From Agarophyton chilense (taxonomy: Eukaryota > Rhodophyta > Florideophyceae > Gracilariales > Gracilariaceae): a stretch of DNA of 64,000 nucleotides. This document shows positions 32,567 to 42,190 of the stretch, in pieces (within the stretch, counting starts at the first letter, position 1; every line of letters starts with the position of its first letter). A program made the translations under genes and the position numbers. Location of the stretch: the NCBI GenBank assembly GCA_030374765.1, contig JARGXX010000086.1, positions 1,355,063 to 1,419,062 of the forward strand. Direction: 5' to 3'. The notes under the pieces were generated by a model. That model had not been told where the DNA came from. It ran no database searches and was given only the letters and a program-made list of their open reading frames with translations.

Positions 32567-34248
32567 GACGTAGAGCACTGGGAGGTATTTGGATGATTTC
32601 CATCGCGTTTATCCTAACGGTAAAGAACTAAATCAGTCTACAACCAGAACGGTCAGGAACCCGAACAAACCGAACTTTAGTACTTGGACATGAAAGCACG
32701 GAGATGACAAATATGAGAATGAGGTTGTCAGTAGAACAAGGAACAAAGTCGTGATGGGGGGAGGGCGACTATTTGTTGAACAATATTGCAAGCGAAACGA
32801 GCCAGCTAGAATCTGATGGGAAACTCGGTCTCAGGAGCGTGTATGTATTCAGTCCATGAAAAAGATGCTGTAGCTTGTTAGAATTGCGGTTGAGCGTGCT
32901 CATGAGATGAGCAGGCTCATGAGCAGTGCGATGGGAGATGAATTGGCGTTGGAGGCCAGTGCGGGTACGATAGCTGTAGCAAGCACAGTTCTGTATTCAT
33001 GGCCGAATGCATGGCCGAATGCATGGTTGAATGCATCGGTTCGCACGGAAGCCACCTAAGCAGCTCATTTACAGGCGGCGACAGGAAGATGTGCCACACG
33101 GCCACGCTCCTGAGACCATACGGCACAAGTCCACAACTCCAACGCGTCGCCGCCCCACTCGGAGTGTGCGCACCTCAACATCCAACCAGTTGCTGGTGTG
33201 TCGGAACATGTGAAGCACGCTGTCGCTGTCAAATCTTTCCACACGCGTTCCAATCGAGATTATGTGCAACGTTCAAATCACACACCCCTTGGCGCTTGCC
33301 ATGAATGCGGTTTGCACGTACGCCACCCTACGTCACGTGGAAACCTGCTTCCTTCGATTCGCTTTCAGTGCCCTGCGGATACGAGTCCTCCTGCCAAATT
33401 ATGCCCGATGCTGCAAGGGAACGAGCAGTTCACAATTTCAGACTCAATCGCACTCGCGCGTTGTCGATCAGAAAAGCAGTGTCTCTCTGCATCTCATGCC
33501 GTGCTTTCGCTGACGATGGACGTGAGCTGTTGCGAGGCTTACAGCCCCGCACAATTGGAATCGTACGCAGATGCGGTATGCCAATTATCATGATCACGAG
33601 GAAAGGTCCCCTCACGTGCTCTAAAGAGGTAAGCGAGTACTGGCGGCGGCTCTTTGCCGGATAGCGGCTCCAAGGCGCGAGAGTTGCGCGCGCGAGAGAA
33701 GACTGATTGAGAGGTATTGCGTGCAGGCGGAGCGTTGAGTGGAACGGAGATGCCCTTAGCCGGCGCTGTAGCGCAAGCGATGGAAACAAAAGTCGTTAGA
33801 TATGGCGGCACGGCGTCAACGACGAAGAAGACGAGGCGGTGTATCATAATGTGGAGTGAGGTGGGAGCCGGCGAGGAGACGAAAGGCAGCTTCGCTGAAA
33901 TTTTTGCTCAACAGTTGTTAGAATCCAGCGCAAAGCAAGCGCGCTTCGCACTTGCGCGCTTCGCACTTGCTTTGATTGGATCCTGGAACAATGCGAAGTC
34001 AGCGCTTCCGCTTCCGTTGCAAGATTACGCCTGTTTTCGTCAAAGCTGAATTCAACCACCGCGGATGGTTCCAACGCCGCGCCTTTGTTTTCCATCAACC
34101 TCGAGACAATCACAGTGCCAAACCTGCGCTGAACTCACGAATCCTTTGACCATTCTCCCTCCTGGTAACCTACTCCGCTGCGGAGGGGAATGACCACTCG
34201 CTTCTCGCACCTCTACCGTAGCGCTCAAGAGCCACGTCAAGGTTCACC
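32567..34248. other. Intergenic with short tandem repeats, no gene recognised
   Basis: ORFs overlap on both strands and look like chance products of GC-rich DNA. Three 12 bp units (ATGGCCGAATGC and variant) lie at 32999-33034, and two 16-17 bp units around 33936-33970. The stretch near 34100-34248 should contain the promoter of the next gene. Confidence 0.45.
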
Positions 34249-35442
34249 ATGTCTTATTCGTCGCGCATCCCCCCACCTCCGTCCCCGCCGGACTCAGCTC
34301 TGAGCGACGATTCCAACCCTCAAGCAGCCCCGTTTTCGGCGAACCCCCAGCCTAGCGCATCCCCAAAGCTTCCCCTAGACAACAAACTGGGAGCACTGCA
34401 CCTGACGCCTTGCTCACTGGAAGAATACTTCAACGTCGATCCTTCTGTGTTTGGCTTGTATGAGTACGTGGACGGCCTTCTTGTTGCACTACCGATGGCC
34501 GATGATCATCACGATGAAATAAGCCACATGATGCAGGCCTCGGTTCATACTCGATATGTCGAAGGAAAGACATCACAAATACCCTTTCTACAGGCAGGAA
34601 CTGCTATTCCACCAGAGTCTCCATCTTCGTCGCGCTCTCCGCGTCGAAGACGTGTGAGAAGGCCGGATATTAGCACTGGTCGCTTGTTGACGCAAGCAGA
34701 AAGACTTCAACTCTCTCCCAACTCCCAAAAAGTCACTCACCCTCTCGGTAGACCTCCGGAAACTGTTGTTGAAGTTACCAGCAAGAACGAGACGACCGAC
34801 ACTGTGATCAAAGTACGCGAGTATGAACGAGCCGGTGTTAACCAGTTCGTCATCGTGAATAGAGATACCACCTGTGATGACGAAAAGAAACGCGATCCAC
34901 GCGTTGAAGTATACAAAATGAATCGGGAGACAGGTAAATATTATCCCAAACGCGTATTCCGTGGAGAAGAATCTGTTGATCTTGGTCCTTGTGGCGATCA
35001 CAGGCCCAAGGATCTGTTCAAACCGGATCCGTCAAAAACGCTTGATGATCTCGCATCCTCTTTCCGTTCTAAAGACGCAGCGCTGGCTTCGAAAGACGCA
35101 GAGAAGGAAGAGCTGCGTCGTTCAAAAGACGCAGAGAAGGAAGAGCTGCGTCGTTCAAAAGACGCAGAGAAGGAAGAGCTGCGCCGTTCGAAAGACGCAG
35201 CGCTGGCTTCGAAAGACGCAGCGCTGGCTTCGAAAGACGCAGCGCTGGCTTCGAAAGACGCAGAGATAGAACAGATGCGTTTGGAATTGAAAAGTGGAAC
35301 GTCCAAGCACAGAAGGCTCAGGGAAAAGGTGAAGAAAGAATACCCTAATGTGAGCTTGAGCAACTCCAGTGGAAGTTCGAGTGCAAGCCCCACAAACAGT
35401 CCAAAGAAAAAAAAGTCCAAACGTCTACAACGGAGACACTGA
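34249..35442 (+). CDS. Uma2-like (DUF820) PD-(D/E)XK nuclease-fold protein with coiled-coil repeats
   Basis: 397 residues. Residues 1-45 are Pro/Ser-rich. Residues about 50-245 match the Uma2/DUF820 pattern common in cyanobacteria: Y-E-Y-V-D-G (Glu72), an H-x2-E stretch (88-90), R-R-P-D (Asp140), E-T-V-V-E-V-T-S (Glu175) and I-K-V-R-E-Y-E-R-A-G-V (Lys188). This order is that of a restriction-endonuclease-like active site, so the catalytic residues look retained; activity is not shown. Residues about 273-345 are built of S-K-D-A-A-L-A and S-K-D-A-E-K-E-E-L-R-R units, a charged coiled coil. The tail is Ser- and Lys-rich, like a nuclear targeting segment. Uma2 proteins are rare in eukaryotes; gene transfer from bacteria or an organelle ancestor is an inference. 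Insertion of a basic S-R-R loop (125-138) before Asp140 is unusual. Confidence 0.8.
   Translation: MSYSSRIPPPPSPPDSALSDDSNPQAAPFSANPQPSASPKLPLDNKLGALHLTPCSLEEYFNVDPSVFGLYEYVDGLLVALPMADDHHDEISHMMQASVHTRYVEGKTSQIPFLQAGTAIPPESPSSSRSPRRRRVRRPDISTGRLLTQAERLQLSPNSQKVTHPLGRPPETVVEVTSKNETTDTVIKVREYERAGVNQFVIVNRDTTCDDEKKRDPRVEVYKMNRETGKYYPKRVFRGEESVDLGPCGDHRPKDLFKPDPSKTLDDLASSFRSKDAALASKDAEKEELRRSKDAEKEELRRSKDAEKEELRRSKDAALASKDAALASKDAALASKDAEIEQMRLELKSGTSKHRRLREKVKKEYPNVSLSNSSGSSSASPTNSPKKKKSKRLQRRH
35064..35265 (+). repeat. Coding tandem repeat (SKDA units) in the Uma2-like gene
   Basis: 21 bp units (SKDAALA) and 33 bp units (SKDAEKEELRR) in the order short, long x3, short x3, then SKDAEIEQ. The copies are nearly identical at DNA level, indicating recent expansion by slippage or unequal exchange. 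Confidence 0.9.
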
Positions 35443-36044
35443 ACACAGTTTTGGACTCCACAATCATCAGATATGCTTTGTTGTGACATTTTTGGGCCCA
35501 TTTGTTTGTGTTTCATTAAGAGGTCTGATTGTATTGCTTATCTCAACGGTACTAGAAGATCAAACCCAAGAACGCACAAATTTAGAACTAGGTTCACCCG
35601 CACGGAGTAAAGACTCAATTGTCGTTCTTGTTCATTACACTATTGCAACTCTTCCAAGTAATGCTATGCTGGTTGAGCTGATTCTGTGGACTTGCTGCAG
35701 CTCACGCACCATTTGTGACTGCAATGCGTGGGCGGACCAGTTCTGAGCATTGTACCGAGGATGTAGTGAAACTTGTTGGGAAACTATGGCATTCCCTACC
35801 ATGATCAAGGATTCCCTTCGATGACACCAGAGCCTATGTCGAGGCCTAAACAGACCTCCAACTTCTAGCCTAACTTACGTCGTCATCATTTTCACGTTAT
35901 ACTGTAGTACGAACACAATCGCCCCACATCATCACACACACTTGAGCAAGTCAATCCGGTGCACACAAACTTTGGCCTGTAGTTGTCTGTACGATTCCAA
36001 CTTGCACAGCAGCTCTCTGTATGCACATGTGCAGCGCCGGATTC
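35443..36044. other. Intergenic, nothing recognised
   Basis: Downstream of the Uma2-like gene; only short ORFs. Confidence 0.5.
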
Positions 36045-36974
36045 TCACGGTGCTGATTCAGGCGGTCTCGGTCCATGCATATCATGCATACCGTTTGATC
36101 CCCGTGGGTCTATGCTTGGAAGAGAGCCTCTGATACCTTTGCTCTGTTGGAGGGGATCAAACTGCTTACCGCCCAGGATCAAGTCGTGAGATATTAACGA
36201 TCCTGTAGTGTTCTTTCCCAAAATCAACTCGTCTCTAGACGTATCGGTATGTAATCCGTTTTTAGGGATACGTGGCATGAGATCACCAACAGATGGGCCA
36301 TTGGGAGCAGATGTGGCCAAGCGACTAGGCGACTTTCCCTTTGGAAATGCGGGAATTTCACTTCGGCGAGCTGCCGACGGTGGTTGGGGCTCAAGAGGCC
36401 GGCTAAGCGGTGAAGGGCCTTGCCTATGATATCCATCACTGCACTGCAGGTTGCTCAAGGCAGTGGTAAGGTTAAATGGGTCTCGCGAACGTATTGAGCG
36501 TTCCGGAGGTTCATGACACCCATTGCGAAAAGGCGGAAACCTTCCAGGAAGGGGGCCCGTATCATCCTCGCCAATCAAGGAAGCATGAATCAAATTGTTA
36601 TCCCTTCTATCCTTCGGCATCCATCCAGTGGTAAATGAAGGTGCAATAGCCGGAGGGATTGGCAAGATACCCGGTATGAATATCTATGGAAGTGGACCTA
36701 CTGGAGCGTTTTTGATGGCATCACGCAACCCCTCAGAGAGACCACTCACTTGGGCTGGAGCTAAACTTGGGGCAATCCCACATGGATGAGTTCGAGAAAT
36801 GGGACAGGAAGATAAATCGGGGTCATTTAGAGCGCTACAGGCCCAGCATCGCCACCACCCAGCGCTTGACAATGCTTTGGTTTGTTCGTTACACACCTCA
36901 ATACCTCTAGTTAGGCTTGCGTGCTGGTCTGGTGTTAAGTACGCCTCCCAAGGGATTGTCTCACGGGACACCAA
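36045..36974 (-). CDS. Hypothetical protein with RanBP2-like zinc finger remnant, one in-frame stop
   Basis: Two minus-strand ORFs in the same frame (36974-36684 and 36665-36045) are separated by a single TAG at 36684-36686. The first contains W-x-C-x2-C-x3-N-x6-C, the pattern of a RanBP2-type zinc finger, but the fourth cysteine is replaced by Ser. The rest is Pro/Ser-rich and low in complexity. It could be a real gene with an intron, a pseudogene, or a chance assembly. Function unknown. Confidence 0.3.
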
Positions 36975-37003
36975 ACATCAACGCTTCTCCTTTGGACCTC
37001 TGC

Positions 37004-37863
37004 TCATCGCTTACCCAGCTTCTCTATCGGAGGAATCAGGCCATGAATCTCGCATAGTAGTCGCTGCCAATGTGTCTCGGTTCGAAAATGATGAAGCTCA
37101 TGATAGGCTGCCCGACGTTTGGATGTTTGCATTTTTGAGATAGAGTCGAGTGCTTCCAGAAGGGAACGATGTAAATGACGTGGAGGAGCTGATGACGCAG
37201 AATCTTGGCTGACACACGTTGACATCTTTGTAGCCACGGAAAAGAGAATTCTGACTCAGAAATGCGTTTTACGTTATGGATCTAGCTTCGCAGTTGAGCA
37301 CGAGTAATTGATGCTGAGCCGCGATGAAGCGTTGTTGCGATCATTGAATGTACATGAGCCGCTTGGTTTTCGGGATCATGACTGGACACGTCAGCAGAGG
37401 GTGTTAAACTTGGAAGACCCATGAATGTGGGCGCTTCAGCCGAGTCGTGTGATAATTTGTCGGGTATCGGGCATGGCTGTAGAGGGTAGGCTTCGTCTAA
37501 AGCGATTGTGCTTGTAGAAGCCGAATGCAGCGTTTCAGTCGGGTTTACAAGTGATGAAGTGATGTTTGAACGCTGTGGGTGCTGCTGTTGCGTTTCGATA
37601 AACAAGGCTTCTTCTGGGTGTACGAGAGACGGGGATTGGGTTGAAAGTAGTGAATATGTGTCGGAGTTGCCACTTGGTTGACCTGAGGCTGTCGTGCCCA
37701 AGTCGTTTTGAAGAGGCAAAAGCTGGTTGGCGTCTGTTGCAGTAGTGTTTGTAGTATTTGGCAGAATGGGCAATGCGCCAGAGGATGTAGAAGGTGAGTG
37801 TCCGGAACCATTCCAAGTCCCAGCTACAAATAATGAGGGAACAGAAGGAGAGGTTGATAGCAA
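37004..37863 (-). CDS. Hypothetical Ser/Thr-rich protein, probably part of a spliced gene
   Basis: A minus-strand ORF of up to 193 codons (37863-37282) is rich in Ser, Thr, Pro and His and has no domain. A second ORF (37237-37004) in another frame follows; it is basic and helix-like. They may be exons of one gene with 36045-36974, but no convincing splice set was found. Confidence 0.3.
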
Positions 37864-38226
37864 TGGGGTTGAAAGGAGTTGAGATTAATGGGTGCTCGGC
37901 TGCGATTGAGTCGGAGGTTGCAGTTGCAGCTCATATGAGACACAGAAAGATTTTTGCAGGCGCATTGACTACCAGTCTTGAGTTATGTTGGCAAGGCGGG
38001 CTAATTTGTCATAGGAACGTCGCAGAGCGGGAAGAGATGAAATTGAATGAAGCAGAGAATCAAGATAGGCTGTGGTAGCAACATTTGGATGGGTTGCGAG
38101 CGCCTGAAAGTGACCAAGATTGTTGACAGTTCGCAGTCGCTGCGTCCATGTGTCGAGGACGATAGTTCGCAGAGAGCCGTGGGCGTACGCAGTGTTACCG
38201 GGCATCGGTCCTCTTTTGAAACGACT

Positions 38227-38243
38227 GCGCGCGCGCGCGCGCG
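38227..38243. repeat. (GC)n run next to a strong hairpin
   Basis: A perfect GC dinucleotide run, followed by GCCCCGTTCGGGGC (about 38256-38269), an uninterrupted inverted repeat. Both lie just left of the duplicated MLH1 fragment. Confidence 0.85.
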
Positions 38244-38535
38244 TCGCGTGGCGCTAGCCCCGTTCGGGGCGTCTTTGCATCCGATCTAAATATGGACCAG
38301 AAAGATATTGATGTGAACGTGCACCCCACCAAGAAAGAGGTCCGTTTTCTTCACGAAATTTCTATCGTAGGGGCAGTTGTTGAAGCTTTGAGCAAAGAAC
38401 TAAAGCATGCAGAATGCTCCCGGATGTTTTCAACGCAGACTCTGCCTTCTGCGAAATCCACGGGCTCTGGATTTGGTATTAAACCCATACACGGAGAAGT
38501 TAGTGTTCCTAATTCAGACTCAGACCGTGCACGTA

Positions 38536-39833
38536 AAGTCTGTTTCAAAATCATATACCTCGCGCAAATTTTCCAAAAATCGACGTTTTGGCTACAGTAA
38601 AACTAACAAAATCAGTGTGAAAAAATTTTCAAGTAAAAAAACTGTTTCAAAATCATAACCTTTATTGCATCCTTTTTATTCTAACGCGAGTTCAGTAGTT
38701 TATTTTTGCTCCTCTAGCCTGTATAACACTTATACAACGCTTTGGCATTGATTCTATAAAAGGATTGATAGTATTACAGTCAATCTTTTCCCAGGAATCT
38801 TTGATACAATTTTTCAGATCAAAAACTGTATCAAATTGCCTTTCTTGCCCGTAAACCATTCGGGCCAACATTACCCAAATGTTTTCGATAGGGTTGAGGT
38901 CAGGAGAGCGCGCAGGCCATTCCATAACCGACATATTTAGACTATTGAACCACTGTTTCATAGAATTAGACTTATGCACAGGTGCATTATCTTGCTGAAA
39001 AATGAATTCTTCTCCGTGCATACAGTATGCAAAAGGTAAAAGATAGTTTTCTAGAACCTCAGCATACTTCTCAGAGTTCATTGTAGTTTCAACAAAAGCC
39101 ATATCAGTTGCTCCTTTCGTAGAGATTCCAGCCCAAACCATTACTGATGCGCCTCCTGAATGCCTACTCACAAATTCCTTCTTTTTTTCATAGATCATGC
39201 CAATAAAATTTACAGCAATCTGGACCATCAAGGTTAAACTTTTTTTCGTCTGAAAAGATAACATTATTCCATTCCGTTTTCCAATAGGCATTTTGAGCAC
39301 ACCATTCAACTCGATTTTTCTTGTGATTATCTTTTAAAAAAAAAGTTTTCCTCATTTTTGTGTACTTGAACAAATTTTGACGGTTGACTTCACGCCATAT
39401 TGTAAATCTCGATAGAGGCAAATTTAGATTTTTGACAATTTTTCCGCAAGATGAAGTGTTGCGGCATAGTTTTCGCTTAATTCCACGCTTATTGGCGGGG
39501 GATAGTGCCGTAGGACGGCCGGTTGAACGCTTTGTTCTGTATGTAGCGGGGTTTTTGATGAAGTTGCTGATTGTTTTTGGGCTGCGCTTGAGTTTTCGGG
39601 CTATATCTGCTGGAATCATACCCTGACTTACTAATTCTATGATTTCCAGCTGTTCAGAGCGTGTCAGAGGTGCGCCACGAGCCATAATTGAGCGAATGAT
39701 TGTATAAAGGATATACTTTTGAAACAGTGTTATTGACTTAGTGGTTTTTATTTGTTGTGAAATGTGCTCTACAGTACGTGAAATGCCTTTTTGGCGCAAT
39801 TTTTGTAAAGAGATATGTTTTTGAAACGCACTG
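38536..39833 (-). mobile_element. Tc1/mariner element, 1298 bp, with TIRs and TA duplication
   Basis: The insertion is flanked by TA (38534-38535 and 39834-39835). The ends are imperfect inverted repeats over about 21-24 bp sharing GTTTCAAAA. The empty site is known exactly from the parental MLH1 sequence, so these limits are firm. Confidence 0.96.
38692..39685 (-). pseudogene. Tc1/mariner transposase (DD34E), one frameshift
   Basis: The minus-strand start at 39685 (M-A-R-G) opens with a helix-turn-helix (T-R-S-E-Q...M-I-P-A-D-I-A-R-K-L) and a second DNA-binding part (S-T-G-R-P). The catalytic residues are Asp in F-S-D-E-K, Asp in Q-Q-D-N-A-P-V-H and Glu in P-I-E-N-I-W. The spacing of 34 residues between the last two defines the Tc1-type DD34E group. 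The frame is lost just after Y-W-H-D-L, at a run of seven A (minus strand) near 39188, and continues in the neighbouring frame. The two parts otherwise make a full-length protein of about 330 residues. The indel makes this copy non-autonomous, unless the run is read with slippage, for which there is no evidence. Confidence 0.9.
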
Positions 39834-40377
39834 TACTACGCCGCAAGATCAAAACCACGTTATGTGGGCGAAACAGAGTTCCGTTTGTAAGTCAAATCGC
39901 CGTATAGTAAGTGGAGGAACTGCTTCAAATGGGGACCCTCAACTTATGATAGATAAAAGTGCCAATGGAGATGTATCCAGGTAACTAATTGCAAAAGATG
40001 ATATGTGCAACCACTAAATTTGACTACAACGAATGGTCGTCACCGAAGACAAACAGTCGACTACGACGAATGTTCGTTGCAACAGACAGTAACTGACACA
40101 GTCGGGATGACGGGTGCGTAGGGAACTGAGATGGAAGCAGAATGAAGTGCTATAGGCAAAATAGTCGAATTGGAACCCGGAAGAATGCGAGAAGAGTGAA
40201 GGTTTATGGGACAAACAGTAGAATTAGAACCCAAAAGGATGCCAGGCGGCTGCTTTAAAATCCACTGTAGAGACCAGATCGTTTGAAGGGATCTACGGCA
40301 TCGGCCCGTCAGGGAATAGTTCCAGTAAACTTGTCCGGACTGCTGTCACCATTAACTACCTAAGGTCTCTGTTGCAC

Positions 40378-40392
40378 TGGTATCATCGCACC
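40378..40392 (+). promoter_or_regulatory. Element D candidate primer-binding site
   Basis: TGGTATCATCGCACC begins 1 bp after a CA and 3 bp before the gag ATG. Its first eight bases match the widely used initiator-Met primer site (TGGTATCA). Confidence 0.45.
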
Positions 40393-40395
40393 AAA

Positions 40396-41104
40396 ATGAA
40401 AATAGCAACCCCCCCTGCCTCGATCAATTTAAAACCCAACAAGCCGGAGTCGTTCTGTGGAAAACGCGATTTTCTGGTATTGAACACGTGGTTATACAAA
40501 TTGGAGCAATATTTTAATCTGGCACAGGTCGCCAACGCCAATGTGGTCCTCACAGATGCCAACCGAATTTCATTTGCAACAACCCTGTTAACAAGCACAG
40601 CGGCTATATGGTGGTATACTTTGCTGAGATCTAAGGAAGCCTCAAAGACATGGGATTAGTTCGTTGCTGTAATGAGAAAGGAATTCGTAACAGAATATCA
40701 CGAACGCAGAGCCCGAGACGCTCTGAGGTCCTGCAAGCAGAATGGTTCCGTCGCAGAGTATCTTTCCAACTTTCGGAATACTGTTCTCACTATCCCTAAT
40801 ATGAACACCAGCGAGAAGTGGGATAAGTTCGTCAGCGGTTTGATGTCCAAAATTCAGATTGAAGTTCGTAAGGCCAATTGCACGGAGTTTGAAGAAGCTA
40901 CCAAGATTTCCATGCGTGTCGAGGCGGCGTTCGAACGTATTACTCTAGATCAGTCGACCAACAAGGTATGTATTGCCGATCCTGAACCAATGCAGATTGA
41001 TAACACCGAATTTCGTCGCTACGAGCGCTCAAAGCAGCGTTTGTTAGACATCCGCAACAACGCATGCTTTAAGTGCCACAAACCGGGTTGCCGACCGTGG
41101 AAGC
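40396..41104 (+). pseudogene. Element D gag (in-frame stop, interrupted by a solo LTR)
   Basis: From the ATG at 40396 the frame encodes a retrotransposon gag core (W-L-Y-K-L-E-Q-Y-F ... W-W-Y-T-L-L ... F-V-T-E-Y), with an in-frame TAG at 40657-40659. It then runs to a zinc-knuckle start C-F-K-C-H-K-P-G-C. At 41104 the frame is broken by the solo LTR. The sequence after the LTR (42034 on) continues the gag/pol junction, but with stops. The knuckle has Cys where His is usual. Confidence 0.75.
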
Positions 41105-42028
41105 AGTAGAGCAACGCCCAGTTAGGGGATACTTGAAGATGCAACTCATAGAATGAGGGTTGAACCCTCCGAGGGTTATGACTATGATCCCCTCTAAGGT
41201 GTGCTGAGGTGGCACTGTTTTCTGGTTAGAGTTCGCCTATGACGTGAAGATTCGGATGGCCCATGGTTGGATTGGCCCCGTGATACACGTGGCTTAATTT
41301 TGGCACCGATTTTTCGGATATTTGTTAGAACGTTGGACTTTTGGGCTCTGACAGTGGGATCTCCACGTGTATGGCCCTGAGCAGGTGTGCACTGCTGTAA
41401 TTAGTAGAGTTTAGTTAGTGGGCCCTACTTAGGGAGACGAGATCTGACAGTCCGAAGCTCAGAGTAAATGGGAACCAAGGTTGGTCTTCGATACCTTTAG
41501 AGGTTCTTCGTCGCCATCGTTTCGGCCTTACAACCCGGAACGGGCTCTGGTTAGCAACGCCTGCGTAGGGACACGACTCCACTTGGAGAGTGCCCACGTT
41601 TGGGTTCCGTGCAACCACCCCCTTGGGACCGTTCAGACAACCTGCCTGCACGATACCCCGTGGGGGTTCTGCTTACTTGTTGCGTACTTTTTGTGTTTCC
41701 TTTCGAGGACAGGTTTTCGCCCCTGTATTGGGTTTCTTTTGTTGTTTCGCCCCTTTTCTGGTTCTCGGGTCCGGTGCCTGTTAGTGCCCGACCCTCGCCC
41801 CGTTTTTTCTCTTCGCCGGATTTTCCCCCATTCTTTGGGATACCCATACCCATTCCCGACCCAACGGTTTCTACCCCTCACCTCCGTCGGTACTGCCGGA
41901 ATCCCCCGTGGGAGTTACACCCCACACTACGGGTGGAACGGAGGGCTCTGTCTCTGAGTCTGCCTCCCCCAGGGAGCAAGGCTTCGAACACCTTGAGAGC
42001 ACTTCCCGTCGCCGGGTTTTGCTCCACA
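41105..42028 (+). repeat. Solo LTR of the B family with 5 bp target duplication
   Basis: 924 bp, matching the LTR at 20208-21121. It is flanked by GAAGC at 41100-41104 and 42029-42033. The first base is A instead of T. Its clean ends show that this is an insertion followed by LTR-LTR recombination. Confidence 0.95.
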
Positions 42029-42190
42029 GAAGCATCGTTCCAATGATCAACGCAACGTCACTGTTTCGAATCTTGAGGCTAGTCTAAAGAATGAAAATGC
42101 AGTTGATGAAGTAGTTTCTGATGGTTCGGAAAACTAAAGTGTCCTTCCCAAAGTAACAAAAGCACGTCGGAAGGGCTTTTTGTCAATAAC

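Larger units (their letters stand above)
38283..40005 (+). pseudogene. Duplicated internal MLH1 fragment, split by a mariner insertion
   Basis: 38283-38535 plus 39836-40005 correspond to MLH1 29312-29734. Without the 1298 bp transposon and its duplicated TA, the length is exactly 423 bp, equal to the source, with roughly eight substitutions and no indels seen. One change makes a TAA stop near the right end (AGG-GAA to AGG-TAA) and another a TAG-like change (AGA-AAG to AGT-AAG context). It lacks the start, ATPase domain and C-terminus of MLH1, so it cannot encode a mismatch repair protein. Confidence 0.95.

Noticed and set aside
32999-33664. Overlapping ORFs of 60-131 codons on both strands
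   Set aside because: No domain, no consistent strand, overlapping in all frames: typical of GC-rich non-coding DNA.
39181-39200. Programmed frameshift in the mariner transposase
   Set aside because: Tc1/mariner transposases are normally a single frame; an indel at an A run is the simpler reading.
38536-39833. Intron of a second MLH1 gene
   Set aside because: The inserted sequence has TIRs, a TA duplication and a transposase, and the flanking MLH1 part lacks start and end.
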